Shown piece by piece: positions 34,599 through 43,166 of a stretch of 64,000 nt of DNA. Position numbers and translations under genes: made by a program. This stretch comes from JABAQJ01 sp046327745 (GTDB lineage Bacteria; Gemmatimonadota; Gemmatimonadetes; Gemmatimonadales; Gemmatimonadaceae). The stretch is taken from NCBI GenBank assembly GCA_046327745.1, contig JAXLXV010000015.1, forward strand, positions 62,001 through 126,000, read 5' to 3'. The notes beneath the pieces were generated by a model. It was not told the DNA's origin and did no database searches. It worked only from the letters and a program-made list of their open reading frames with translations. How positions within the stretch are numbered: position 1 is the stretch's first letter; each line of letters opens with the position of its first letter.

Positions 34599-36167
34599 CT
34601 ACTGCACGCCCGTGGGCTTTGGCCGAGTGGTTCGATTGCCTACCGCGATTCCTGTGCGGAGAATCAAATCGCCCACATGGGCCATCTTGTCGTAGTCGAT
34701 CAGGGTGGGCTCGTCGCTCACCTTGTGGTACTGCGGGTGCAACCCGGTGGTGAAGAAGACGATTGGAACGCCCTTGCGCGCGTAGTTGTAGTGGTCGCTG
34801 CGGTAGTAGATGCGCTCAGGGTGCGTGGTCGTGTCCCACTCGCGATCGAACACGAACGGGTGTGCGCTGGCGGCGTTCACGGAGTCTACGACCGCGCCAA
34901 GGACGGCGCTCTGGCCGTTCGGGGCGGCGCCAGGACCCACCAGGTACAACGTATCCGGATTGTTGCGCCCGATCATGTCGGCGTTCAGCTGCGCGACGAT
35001 GGAGTCGATAGGGACGGTTGGATGATTGGTGAACGCATCCGACCCAAAGAGGCCCTTTTCCTCACCCACGTGCCAGATGAACAGGGCCGACCGTTTTGGC
35101 CGAGGGCCCGCCAGCCAAGCGCGGGCCATCGCCAGCTGTGTCACACTGCCGGAACCATCGTCATCGGCCCCATTGGCAATGCTGTCACCGGTCACCCCGT
35201 GCTGGATGCCGATATGATCATAGTGCGCGCCGAACGCGACGTAGGTGTTCTTGAGCGCCGGGTCGGAACCTCTGGCGATGCCCACGACGTTGTAGCCATT
35301 GAAGGACGAAGTCTGTTCGTTGTAGCTGCCGGTGAACTTCGTGCCCGCAGCAAACTGGGCCTGCTGGTCGTTGGGCCAGCCGCGCGGCAAGAAGGGGCTC
35401 CCGCCGTCCATCCGCGCGACCGCCACCATCGGCAAGACGCGTGGCTTCGGCCCCGGGGTCGTCTTCGCCCCGGTCTGCAAGGCGATCTGTGATCCCGAGA
35501 ACTGGCTGGCAGCCAGACGGTACACCGAATCGGGGAGTAGTAACACGATGGCCGCCGGCTGGCGCCCGATCGGCAAACCGATCCGGTTGAACAGACTCTG
35601 CGGATTCTCCAGCTCCTTCTTCTTGTCATCGCTCACCCCGGGCGGAGCCGTTCCCACCAGCACCACGACCTTGCCCGTCAGGTTCAATCCGGCGTAGTCA
35701 TCGCGAGCCAGCGCGCTGTCTGCCAGTCCGTAGCGGGCGAAAACCAGCTCGGCGTCCGCGCTGTTCTTCGGGAGTGGTGCTCCGGGACCTAACGAGGAAA
35801 GGAACGAGATGTCGCGCCCCTGCTGCAAGGTCGTGGCCCCGCTCGGTGTCGTGACACTGATTGGGCCGGCGGTCACCAGCGTCCGTTCCATCGGCACCCG
35901 ATAGAAGTATCCGCTGTCACCACCCGGTTCGAGGCCCAGTTGGGTCAATCGCGCGGCGATCCATTCCGCTGCCTTCTGGGCGTACGGCGTTCCGGTCTCG
36001 CGGCCACCAAACGAATCCGAGGCAAAGACAAAGAGGTCGCGCCGCAACTCAGCCGCGGTTGGCGACGCCGCCGACGGCGTTGGACGCGTGGCCGGCGTGG
36101 TCGCCGGTGTACAGGCCGCAAGGAACAGGAAGGTCAGGCCGCTGCTTAATCGAAGTCGTGACGTCAC
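34599..36167 (-). CDS. M28 family metallopeptidase lipoprotein with PA domain
   Basis: Start is GTG at 36167. The signal MTSRLRLSSGLTFLFLAAC gives a lipobox Cys19. After an N-terminal part and an inserted PA-like domain (VVVLVGTAPPG to MVAVARMDGG) comes the zinc aminopeptidase core. Metal ligands appear in order: His in GAHYDHIG, Asp in ADDDGSG, Glu pair in VGEEKGLFGS, Asp in LNADMIGRN and His in HPQYHKVSDE. This is a complete two-zinc M28 site. The 522-residue length is usual for exported forms. It has its own terminator and converges with the ADOP operon. Likely role: removal of N-terminal residues from peptides at the cell surface. Confidence 0.92.
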   Translation of the reverse strand: MTSRLRLSSGLTFLFLAACTPATTPATRPTPSAASPTAAELRRDLFVFASDSFGGRETGTPYAQKAAEWIAARLTQLGLEPGGDSGYFYRVPMERTLVTAGPISVTTPSGATTLQQGRDISFLSSLGPGAPLPKNSADAELVFARYGLADSALARDDYAGLNLTGKVVVLVGTAPPGVSDDKKKELENPQSLFNRIGLPIGRQPAAIVLLLPDSVYRLAASQFSGSQIALQTGAKTTPGPKPRVLPMVAVARMDGGSPFLPRGWPNDQQAQFAAGTKFTGSYNEQTSSFNGYNVVGIARGSDPALKNTYVAFGAHYDHIGIQHGVTGDSIANGADDDGSGSVTQLAMARAWLAGPRPKRSALFIWHVGEEKGLFGSDAFTNHPTVPIDSIVAQLNADMIGRNNPDTLYLVGPGAAPNGQSAVLGAVVDSVNAASAHPFVFDREWDTTTHPERIYYRSDHYNYARKGVPIVFFTTGLHPQYHKVSDEPTLIDYDKMAHVGDLILRTGIAVGNRTTRPKPTGVQ

Positions 36168-36435
36168 AGGAAGTCCGGCGCGCTAGGCGCGCATGCGGAA
36201 GGTGGAAACTGCCTATCGTGCAACACGGGCACCGTTGGCGGCAAAAACGATCCGTGAACAGTATCGCGTGAGGCAGCGTTCGTCATGTTCATTCGGGAGC
36301 CGATCGCCGCAACGCGCATTCTGCCGCCTTCAGAAGGCTGGCGCGGCGCACGTACTCTCGCACATCGTGTGACGCCTCGCGCATGTCTGGTTCCATGGCA
36401 GGTCCCCTGTCATCACCCATTCCCGACGTCTCCCG

Positions 36436-36972
36436 ATGCCCCGTCTGATCACCGCGCGCCCTCAGGCCAACGAGCATGCGCCGTACTACGCTCGATACAT
36501 CGCCAAGGTGCCAGAGGGCAACCTGGTCGACATCCTGACCGCGCAGGCCAGCACTATGGAGCGCCTCCTGCGGAATCTCGACGATGCCCGCGCCGGGTTC
36601 ACCTATGCCCCGGGCAAATGGACGGTGCGAGAGGTGGTTGGGCACCTGATCGACACGGAGCGCGTCTTTTCGTACCGGGCTCTTTCCATCGCGCGGGCGG
36701 ATCCGGGCCGACTACCTTCGTTCGACCAGGACGCATGGGAGCCTCAGGGTGAGTTCAATCGTCGCGAGATGAGTGACTTGCTGGATGAGTGGTTGAGCGT
36801 GCGTCGCAGCACCATCACCCTCTCGACGGGGCTTCCCGAGCAGTCCCTTGCTCGGCGGGGGATTGCGAGCGACCTCGAGTTCTCCGTGCTGGCCCTGCTG
36901 CACATCCCGCCGGGTCACGTGGCCTATCATCTCGACCAGCTCTACCTCAACTACCAGTTCACGAGAGGATAG
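36436..36972 (+). CDS. DinB family (four-helix metal-binding) protein
   Basis: A 178-residue soluble protein predicted as four helices. Metal-site motifs of the DinB/YfiT type are seen: His in EVVGHLIDTERVFSYRAL and the pair in GHVAYHLDQLYLNY near the end. The N-terminus YAPYYARYIAKVPEGNLVDILTAQ is typical of this subfamily. Members include thiol transferases using bacillithiol or mycothiol, but most are uncharacterised. The next gene, a dipeptidase, begins 76 bases downstream on the same strand. Confidence 0.88.
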   Translation: MPRLITARPQANEHAPYYARYIAKVPEGNLVDILTAQASTMERLLRNLDDARAGFTYAPGKWTVREVVGHLIDTERVFSYRALSIARADPGRLPSFDQDAWEPQGEFNRREMSDLLDEWLSVRRSTITLSTGLPEQSLARRGIASDLEFSVLALLHIPPGHVAYHLDQLYLNYQFTRG

Positions 36973-37048
36973 GGGCAGCACCTTGCCGGAGCGGGGGGTT
37001 GGCTCTACCGTCAGCCCCACTCGGTTGCGCCCTAACCTGAAAACACCC

Positions 37049-38296
37049 ATGCGACGTACCGCGATTCTCTTCCTGCTCATGGCAACTCAGACTGCGACGG
37101 GTCAGACGACCGACCCCCTGCTGCAACGCGCGCGGGCGCTCCATCGCGCCACGCCCATGATCGACACGCACAACGATCTGCCCGAGATGTTTCGTGGGCG
37201 CGTGCACAACGACTTGTCCAAGATGAACCCGGAGCAGCCGCTCGACAGCATCGACACGGACTTGCCACGGATGAAGCAAGGGTTGGTCGGTGGGCAGTTC
37301 TGGGCGGCCTACGTCCCGGCGTCGTTCGTCAAGGCCGGTGGCGCCACGTACGCGCTGGAACAGATCGACGTCATCCATCGCATGATCGCCCAGTCACCAT
37401 CGTTAGGCTACGCGACCACCGCCGATGAGATCGTCCAGCAACATGCGAAGGGGAAGATCGCCTCTCTGATTGGCATCGAGGGTGGGTACGCCATCGAGAA
37501 CTCGCTGGCCAACATCCGCATGTTTCATCGACTGGGCGTGCGGTACATGACGTTGACGCACGGGGGCAACACGGCCTGGGCCGATGCCGCCACCGAACCG
37601 CCTGTGCATGGGGGCCTAACGAAGTTCGGTGAGGCGGTGGTTCGCGAGATGAACCGCGTGGGCATGATGGTGGACATCTCACACGTGTCCGACGGTACCA
37701 TGTCAGACGCCATTCGCGTGTCCGAAGCGCCGGTCATCTTCTCGCACTCGTCGGCCCGCGCCTTGGCGGACCATGCACGCAACGTTCCCGACAGCATCCT
37801 CGCGCTCGTTCCGAAGAACGGCGGAATCGTGATGGTGAACATCTTCCCCGGTTTCGTGAACGCCACGGCAGCGAAGCAGGCCGCCGGCGCGCTGGACAAG
37901 GAGCGCGAGTTCATGGCCAAGTATCCCGACGATGCCAAGCGCGCCTCTCGCGAATACGTCCAGTGGCTGAGCGACATGATGGAGCACATGGAATCGGGAA
38001 CGCTCGCGGAGGTCGCCGATCACATCGATCACATCGTGAAGGTGGCCGGCATTGACCACGTGGGATACGGCGCCGACTTCGGATCGCTGACCAATCATCC
38101 CAAGGGCCTGGAAGATGTCTCGCGTTATCCCTACCTGACGGCGGAACTCCTCCGACGAGGCTACACGGACGCCCAGGTAAAGAAGATCATCGGCGAGAAT
38201 TTCCTGCGGGTCATGCGTCAGGTCGAACAGACGGCCGCTCGCCTGCAACGCACACGAGGGCCAGGCGTCGAGCTGATCGAGGACCTGGATCGATAG
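37049..38296 (+). CDS. Secreted membrane-dipeptidase-like M19 peptidase
   Basis: The ATG at 37049 begins a signal peptide (MRRTAILFLLMATQTATGQ); the frame is open far upstream but overlaps the DinB gene. The 415-residue protein has the M19 binuclear zinc set: H41 and D43 in MIDTHNDLPE, bridging E144 in IGIEGGYAI, H212 in VDISHVSD and H233 in IFSHSSAR, plus the Asp in HVGYGADFGS. These renal-dipeptidase-like enzymes cleave dipeptides, often with a D-residue at the C side. No membrane anchor is evident at the C-terminus, so it is periplasmic. It adds to the many exported peptidases of this window. Confidence 0.93.
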   Translation: MRRTAILFLLMATQTATGQTTDPLLQRARALHRATPMIDTHNDLPEMFRGRVHNDLSKMNPEQPLDSIDTDLPRMKQGLVGGQFWAAYVPASFVKAGGATYALEQIDVIHRMIAQSPSLGYATTADEIVQQHAKGKIASLIGIEGGYAIENSLANIRMFHRLGVRYMTLTHGGNTAWADAATEPPVHGGLTKFGEAVVREMNRVGMMVDISHVSDGTMSDAIRVSEAPVIFSHSSARALADHARNVPDSILALVPKNGGIVMVNIFPGFVNATAAKQAAGALDKEREFMAKYPDDAKRASREYVQWLSDMMEHMESGTLAEVADHIDHIVKVAGIDHVGYGADFGSLTNHPKGLEDVSRYPYLTAELLRRGYTDAQVKKIIGENFLRVMRQVEQTAARLQRTRGPGVELIEDLDR

Positions 38297-38318
38297 CGCG
38301 AGTTGGCAGAAGCGGCAC

Positions 38319-39026
38319 GTGCCGACCAGGTCGCAGGAATTTCAGGCAGCGCTGAAGAAGCTCGCGTCACCCGCAGCCGTTCCGGGGGTGACGCGCTTCT
38401 TTCACCCGGACCCCAACGCGCGATCAAGCGACAACAAGATCCTCGGGGTCAGCATCGGAAAGATCTTTCCGGTCGCCAAGCGATTTGCCGACATGCCGCT
38501 CGATCAGGTCGAGTTGCTCCTGGAAAGCCCCTACTACGAAGTGCGCATGGGTGCCGTCAGCATCATGGACTTTCAGGCGCGGTCTCGGCAGTTGTCGGAC
38601 GAAGGGCGGCGCTCCCTCTTTGATCTGTACATCCGGCGCCACGACCGCATCAACAACTGGGATCTGGTCGATCGTGCCGCCCCGCACGTCGTCGGCCGAT
38701 ATCTCGCCGACAAGCCCCGGAAGATCCTCGACAAGCTGGCGCGGTCCAAGAATCCGTGGGAGCGGCGAACGGCGATCGTCAGCACGTACTACTTCATCCG
38801 TTCCGGTGAAGTGGACGACACATTTCGCATAGCCGAACTCCTCGTGCGTGACGCGCATGAGCTCGTGCAGAAGGCGGTCGGGTCTTGGCTTCGTGAGGCA
38901 GGCAAGAAGGACCAAGCGCGACTCCTGAAATTCCTGCGTGCTCACAGCAAGAATATGCCGCGTGTCACCCTTCGGTATGCCGTGGAGAAACTCGCGCCCG
39001 ACGTTCGCGCGACGTTTCTTTCCTAA
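38319..39026 (+). CDS. AlkD-like DNA alkylation repair protein
   Basis: GTG start at 38319. The 235-residue protein is a HEAT-like repeat protein of the AlkC/AlkD group. Diagnostic stretches are FFHPDPNARSSDNKILGVSIGKIFPVAKRF, LLESPYYEVRMGAVSIMDFQAR, the catalytic-site NNWDLVDRAAPHVVG (Trp and Asp of the AlkD site) and KNPWERRTAIVSTYYFIR. AlkD is a DNA glycosylase for N3- and N7-alkyl purines. It is followed 66 bases later by a DUF1801 protein with a DNA-binding-like tail. A joint regulon is possible but not shown. Confidence 0.9.
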   Translation: MPTRSQEFQAALKKLASPAAVPGVTRFFHPDPNARSSDNKILGVSIGKIFPVAKRFADMPLDQVELLLESPYYEVRMGAVSIMDFQARSRQLSDEGRRSLFDLYIRRHDRINNWDLVDRAAPHVVGRYLADKPRKILDKLARSKNPWERRTAIVSTYYFIRSGEVDDTFRIAELLVRDAHELVQKAVGSWLREAGKKDQARLLKFLRAHSKNMPRVTLRYAVEKLAPDVRATFLS

Positions 39027-39092
39027 TCGACAAGATTGTCAGGCGCGGCGCTGCACGCATCGGCGTCCGCTCACTTCCGTCTACGAAACACA

Positions 39093-39677
39093 ATGGCCAA
39101 CACGATTGACGAGTACATCGCCGAATTTCCCAAGAACGTGCAACGCATCCTTACCGATCTGCGCGCCCGGATTCGGACGGGCGCGCCAGATGCAACGGAG
39201 CGCATTGCCTATGGCATGCCGACGTTCTACCTGAACGGGAACTTGGTGCACTTTGCCGCGTTCGAGCGTCATATCGGCTTCTACCCGACGCCCAGTGGCA
39301 TCGTCGCGTTCGCTGACCAACTGAAGCGTTATGCGACGTCTAAGGGCGCTGTGCAGTTTCCGATCGATGAGCCGCTACCGTTTGCCCTGATCAGCGAGAT
39401 GGTGGCGTTCCGCGTGCAAGAGAACGCGTCAAAGGGGAGCAAGCCGGCCAAAGCCGCGAACGTCGACAAACCTGCGCCAGCCAAAGCGGACATGCCCGGC
39501 ACGACAAGCAAGGGTGCAAAGGCGATGGCCAAGAGAGGTGCGTCAACCAAGGGCACAAAGGCAACGGCCAAGCGAGGTGCGTCAACCAAGGGCACAAAGG
39601 CAACAGCCAAGCGAGGCGCGTCAACCAAGGGGGCAAAGGCGACGGCCAAGCGCCGCGGGGGCAAGGGCGCCGCATGA
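39093..39677 (+). CDS. DUF1801 protein with histone-H1-like repetitive C-terminal tail
   Basis: The ATG at 39093 starts a 194-residue protein; the open frame before it has no ribosome-binding site. Residues 1-110 are a DUF1801/YdhG-like domain (TIDEYIAEFPKNVQRILTDLRARIRTGAP, AYGMPTFYLNGNLVHFAAFERHIGFYPTPSG). The rest is a Lys/Ala-rich low-complexity tail with a 13-residue unit KGTKATAKRGAST repeated three times plus a partial copy. Such tails resemble bacterial H1-like proteins (HctB type) and bind DNA non-specifically. The domain itself has no known enzymatic role. Its stop overlaps the next start by four bases. Confidence 0.85.
   Translation: MANTIDEYIAEFPKNVQRILTDLRARIRTGAPDATERIAYGMPTFYLNGNLVHFAAFERHIGFYPTPSGIVAFADQLKRYATSKGAVQFPIDEPLPFALISEMVAFRVQENASKGSKPAKAANVDKPAPAKADMPGTTSKGAKAMAKRGASTKGTKATAKRGASTKGTKATAKRGASTKGAKATAKRRGGKGAA
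39510..39650 (+). repeat. 39-bp coding tandem repeat, three units plus a partial fourth
   Basis: Units at 39510-39548, 39549-39587, 39588-39626 and a partial one at 39627-39650 encode the Lys/Ala-rich tail. Units two and three differ at only two bases, so copy number may vary between strains by slippage. Confidence 0.85.
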
Positions 39678-40525
39678 GACGCTGGTCGGCGCGGCGATGT
39701 GCTGCGGTACTCGCGTTGGTGTGCGGCGGCGTCCGGCCAACGCACGCGCAGACCTCCGCACAGACCGCGAGCCCACTCAACATCGGCGAGACTTTCACGA
39801 TTTCGTCCGACGCATTGCACGAGACACGACGGATCAACGTCTACCTGCCGGCTGCCTACTCGGCGACGCCGAATGCCGCACTACCGGTGCTGTACATGCC
39901 AGATGGCGGTATCGCCGAGGACTTCCTGCATGTGGCGGGTCTTGTGCAGGTCCTTTCGGGCAACGGGACCATGCGCCCCTTCATCCTGGTTGGCATCGAG
40001 AACACGGAGCGTCGCCGAGATCTCACCGGGCCAACGGAAAACCCAGAGGATCGGAAGATTGCTCCGCGCGTAGGTGGATCATCGGCGTTTCGATCCTTCA
40101 TCCGGATGGAGCTGATGCCCGCCATTCGCGCGCGCTATCGGACCACGTCCGAGACGGCGATCGTCGGCGAATCACTCGCTGGACTCTTCGTGGTGGAGAC
40201 CTTCCTTGTTGAACCTGATCTCTTCAACACGTACGTCGCGTTCGATCCCAGTCTGTGGTGGAACAAGGGTGCCTTGGTACCGTACGCTGGACAGCGGCTG
40301 CCCGGACTGACCACGCGCTCGACGCAGTTGTACGTGGCGACGAGTCGTGAGCCGATGATCGCGCCACTCACGCAGGAGTTCGCCGAGGTATTGCGAGCAC
40401 ATGCGCCGACGGCACTGACGTGGCACGTCGAGTTCATGTCAGAAGAAACGCACGCGACCATCTTTCATCCGGCGGCGTTGCGGGCGTTTCGCGAGGTATT
40501 TAAACCCACGCCCGCCAACCACTGA
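39674..40525 (+). CDS. Secreted alpha/beta-hydrolase, esterase of the COG2819 type
   Basis: A 283-residue protein with a signal peptide ending near THAQ. The alpha/beta-hydrolase fold is marked by RRINVYLPAAY, LPVLYMPDGGIAEDF, the nucleophile in G-E-S-L-A-G, and the His in EETHATIFHPA. This pattern is that of the IroE/Fes-like and esterase-D-like hydrolases often annotated as COG2819, some of which cleave siderophore esters. The start ATG overlaps the stop of the DUF1801 gene (ATGA). Substrate unknown. Confidence 0.85.
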   Translation: MRRWSARRCAAVLALVCGGVRPTHAQTSAQTASPLNIGETFTISSDALHETRRINVYLPAAYSATPNAALPVLYMPDGGIAEDFLHVAGLVQVLSGNGTMRPFILVGIENTERRRDLTGPTENPEDRKIAPRVGGSSAFRSFIRMELMPAIRARYRTTSETAIVGESLAGLFVVETFLVEPDLFNTYVAFDPSLWWNKGALVPYAGQRLPGLTTRSTQLYVATSREPMIAPLTQEFAEVLRAHAPTALTWHVEFMSEETHATIFHPAALRAFREVFKPTPANH

Positions 40526-40607
40526 CCGGCCGTCGGCGCGCGTCACCTAAAGCCAGCGTACCGCGGCTAGCCGACAGCATCGCGTCTGCTGGTCAGGCGC
40601 GGCATTG

Positions 40608-41048
40608 CTAGGGCACACGACGGTAGAACACGTCGCAGCTGCCAGTCGTTCCGCAGGTATGCTCGGGGTCGCGCCTTCTCGATCTCAAGCCATCCACGGC
40701 AACCGACAACGTTTCCGTGCCGCTTGCGCGCATGATGATCAACGTGTCGTGAGAAATCACCGCCGTGTGTTGTCCAAGGAGTCTGGTGATCTTGACGCCC
40801 TCGGGCAATGAATCCCTCAGAATGGTCCTTTGCACCACTGAGTTCGCAGACACATCGAGACTGTCTGCCCAGAAATACGAACGTCCACCCAATGGGAGAG
40901 GTAGTGGGTAGACGCCAAGGTACTGCATGGAGAAGGTGCCGATCGCGCTGGCGATCGGCGGAGTCGTCGGATCACTGTGACAGCTGACCTGCACGGCGAT
41001 CAGAATCGCGACGCCTGTGGTCAGTCTCAGGCGGGGCAAGTAATGCAT
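40608..41048 (-). CDS. Small lipoprotein, paralogue of its neighbour (B)
   Basis: A 146-residue protein with a lipoprotein-like signal (Cys23 in VQVSC). The mature part reads as an all-beta domain with GGRSYFWADSLDVSANSVVQ, ILRDSLPEG and HTAVISHDTLIIMRASGTETLSVA. It ends in CGTTGSCDVFYRRVP. The same order of motifs is found in the gene just upstream, so the two are paralogues in tandem. No known family is recognised. Three bases separate the two genes, so they form one unit. Confidence 0.7.
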   Translation of the reverse strand: MHYLPRLRLTTGVAILIAVQVSCHSDPTTPPIASAIGTFSMQYLGVYPLPLPLGGRSYFWADSLDVSANSVVQRTILRDSLPEGVKITRLLGQHTAVISHDTLIIMRASGTETLSVAVDGLRSRRRDPEHTCGTTGSCDVFYRRVP

Positions 41049-41051
41049 GGA

Positions 41052-41516
41052 CTACTGCAGGCGGCGGAAGAAATAGTTGCAGCTGCCAGTTGGACAGAAC
41101 CACGTGGTTGGGTCCTTCACCGGCGCCACGATCCCTGCGGCCGTGACGAAGGCGGTGTCGACGCGCGTGGTCGTCTGCGTAAAGATGGTGTCGTGGCTCG
41201 TATGGTACGACGCGACACCAGTGCCCCCGTTCTGCACCACCTCAAAGTCCGAGAGGGAGTCACGGTACATGTAGATCTGCGTGAACTGGCCAGCCTGCAC
41301 CACGAGGGTATCGTACCATATGTAGTATCGTCGCCCCGGCAAGTTGAGCGCTTTGACCGGCATCGCGCGACCTCCCACATCGGCCAGGACATACCGTCCC
41401 TCGGCTACAGTCGGTTGGACGCTGGCTGGCTTCTCACCGCCGCAGGAGCTGAGCGTTGCGCACAGAGCCAGCGTGCTAACATGCGCTCGCCGAACAAACC
41501 CTCGACCCATCCGCAT
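41052..41516 (-). CDS. Small lipoprotein, paralogue of its neighbour (A)
   Basis: A 154-residue protein with a lipoprotein signal (LALCATLSSC, Cys25). The mature domain matches protein B in layout: PGRRYYIWYDTLVVQAGQFTQ, YMYRDSLSDF, YHTSHDTIFTQTT and the end CPTGSCNYFFRRLQ. The C-terminal C-x-T-G-S-C pair could form a disulfide. It reads like a small surface-exposed beta-sandwich protein of unknown function. A DoxX-like membrane protein gene lies 112 bases upstream on the same strand. Confidence 0.7.
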   Translation of the reverse strand: MRMGRGFVRRAHVSTLALCATLSSCGGEKPASVQPTVAEGRYVLADVGGRAMPVKALNLPGRRYYIWYDTLVVQAGQFTQIYMYRDSLSDFEVVQNGGTGVASYHTSHDTIFTQTTTRVDTAFVTAAGIVAPVKDPTTWFCPTGSCNYFFRRLQ

Positions 41517-41627
41517 CTCCCATGTGTTAGCAAAGCTACGAGCGCACGACGCTCATAGCAGAACGCTGGGAAATGTACTCGATAGAGAGCGTGGGGCGCG
41601 AGAGCACGGACGTCCGCGCTCCGATCG

Positions 41628-42944
41628 CTACCGGTTGTATTCCGACAACCAGTGGAACTGCCGCTCGGCCAGCTGGAAATGCCTATTGGTGCGGCGAAGG
41701 TCGACGAATATGGAGTCCGCACGGATCTTCGTCCACAGCCGAATACCTGTCGTGTCCGCCAGCTCATACCGCATATCGAACAGATACGTGCTGTCAAACG
41801 CCGTATTTGTCTTCCAGACCGCCACGGTGCGTCGCGTCGTATCCGCCTTGAAGCGGAAGTAGCCGCGTCGATAGCGCTGCCAGAAGACGGTGTCGGCGGT
41901 GCCAACACTTCCGCCACTGACGTTGTCGAAGATGACGTCGCGCCAGCGAAGGGAGTCGGCGACCAGCGGCGGTATCGTGTCGCCGTTGACCACATAGTGC
42001 TGGACGTCGTACACGCCGACGCGGAAGGGCTCGGCCGGCGGCTCGTGGCGCAGGGCCTGCCAACGGCCGTACGAATCCTTGAATGGCAGGATCAGGATCA
42101 ACACAACGAGCGTGCCCTTGGCCACCAGCCGCGCCACATGTTGCCACGGTTGTGTGAACGGCGGTTCGTACGCATTCGTGGCCGGCGCGGCCCGATTGAA
42201 CACCAGAAACGTCATCAGGCGTTTGGCATCTAACACCAGCAAGAACACGCAGGCGAACAGCAGGTGGCTGGCAAAGAGCTTCACCGGCACGTCGTAGCTC
42301 ATGTTGATCATCACCACGTTGATGAACGCGCCCGTGGCGGCGAAGAGGCCCAGGGTTACCGTGCGGCGGAACAGCAGCAACAGCCCGGCCACGGTCTCCA
42401 TGATCCCTGAGAAGACCTGGTACTTCGTGGAGTAGCCGATGAACAGCCAGGAGAAGCGCATCGGGAGAAAGTCACCGAGCGGCGTCGCGAGCTGGCTGAG
42501 CGTCGGGAAATACATCTGCAACGCGAAGATCTTGATGATGCCGTAGCTCAGCGCGAACGTCGCGATGTAGTAGCGCACGATCGTGCGCAACCAGTAGGCG
42601 AGGCGATCGTAGTTTGGTCGTGAACGGTCAAGAACGGACCAGATGATGCAGCTGACCGCCGCCAATGACAGGTAGAGCCACAACTGCGCCCAGCCCCAGG
42701 ACGTGTCACCGCTGCCATTCACGGGCACCAAGGGATCGCGGACGTGAAAGAGCGCGGCATTGCCCGCGCGCACCGCCCAGTCCACGGCCACGTAGTACCA
42801 CGTGGTCAGCAGGTTCAGTCCCGGGATCCGTCCCAGCCAGTTGAGCGGGGCGATCTGCAGCAGCAGGTACACGAAGAAGAACCGGAACAGCACCCGCTGC
42901 CACACCGGCCACGGGCTGGTACTCGCTCGATCGCTGGCACTCAT
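41628..42944 (-). CDS. DoxX-like multi-pass membrane protein with extracytoplasmic C-terminal domain
   Basis: The ATG at 42944 is preferred because the upstream 47 codons overlap the intergenic region and lack hydrophobic or domain features. The 438-residue protein has about six to eight membrane segments in the first 300 residues (VLFRFFFVYLLLQIAPLNWLG, LWLYLSLAAVSCIIWSVL, GIMETVAGLLLLFRRTVTLGLFAATGAFINVVMINMSYDVPVKLF, LLFACVFLLVLDAKRL). The IMETVAGLLLLF...MINMSYDVPVK part is DoxX-like. A last membrane segment is followed by a soluble domain of about 130 residues rich in strands. Homologues are common in Bacteroidota and Gemmatimonadota and have no assigned role. Confidence 0.7.
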   Translation of the reverse strand: MSASDRASTSPWPVWQRVLFRFFFVYLLLQIAPLNWLGRIPGLNLLTTWYYVAVDWAVRAGNAALFHVRDPLVPVNGSGDTSWGWAQLWLYLSLAAVSCIIWSVLDRSRPNYDRLAYWLRTIVRYYIATFALSYGIIKIFALQMYFPTLSQLATPLGDFLPMRFSWLFIGYSTKYQVFSGIMETVAGLLLLFRRTVTLGLFAATGAFINVVMINMSYDVPVKLFASHLLFACVFLLVLDAKRLMTFLVFNRAAPATNAYEPPFTQPWQHVARLVAKGTLVVLILILPFKDSYGRWQALRHEPPAEPFRVGVYDVQHYVVNGDTIPPLVADSLRWRDVIFDNVSGGSVGTADTVFWQRYRRGYFRFKADTTRRTVAVWKTNTAFDSTYLFDMRYELADTTGIRLWTKIRADSIFVDLRRTNRHFQLAERQFHWLSEYNR

Positions 42945-43029
42945 GGGTAGACGGGCTCCGTTGAAGCTGGGAGAGTCGCCGCCGGCAAGGGAGAACGGCG
43001 GGCCGAACTTACCTTGCGATATTGCGCTT

Positions 43030-43056
43030 CGCCACAGCGTCACCACCGCTGTGGCG
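43030..43056. repeat. Perfect inverted repeat between divergent DoxX-like and GH172-like genes
   Basis: Ten-base arms CGCCACAGCG and CGCTGTGGCG are exact reverse complements around a seven-base spacer. No T-run follows on either strand, so an operator or leader hairpin is more likely than a terminator. Confidence 0.45.
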
Positions 43057-43166
43057 TTCGTGACGGAGCGTGCGTCGGCCCCCACTTCGCCTTGAGGGGC
43101 GACAGGTCGCGGGCTACCTTGGCCGACGTCCGTTGGTCACACGACGATTGCCCTGGAGACGATTCC

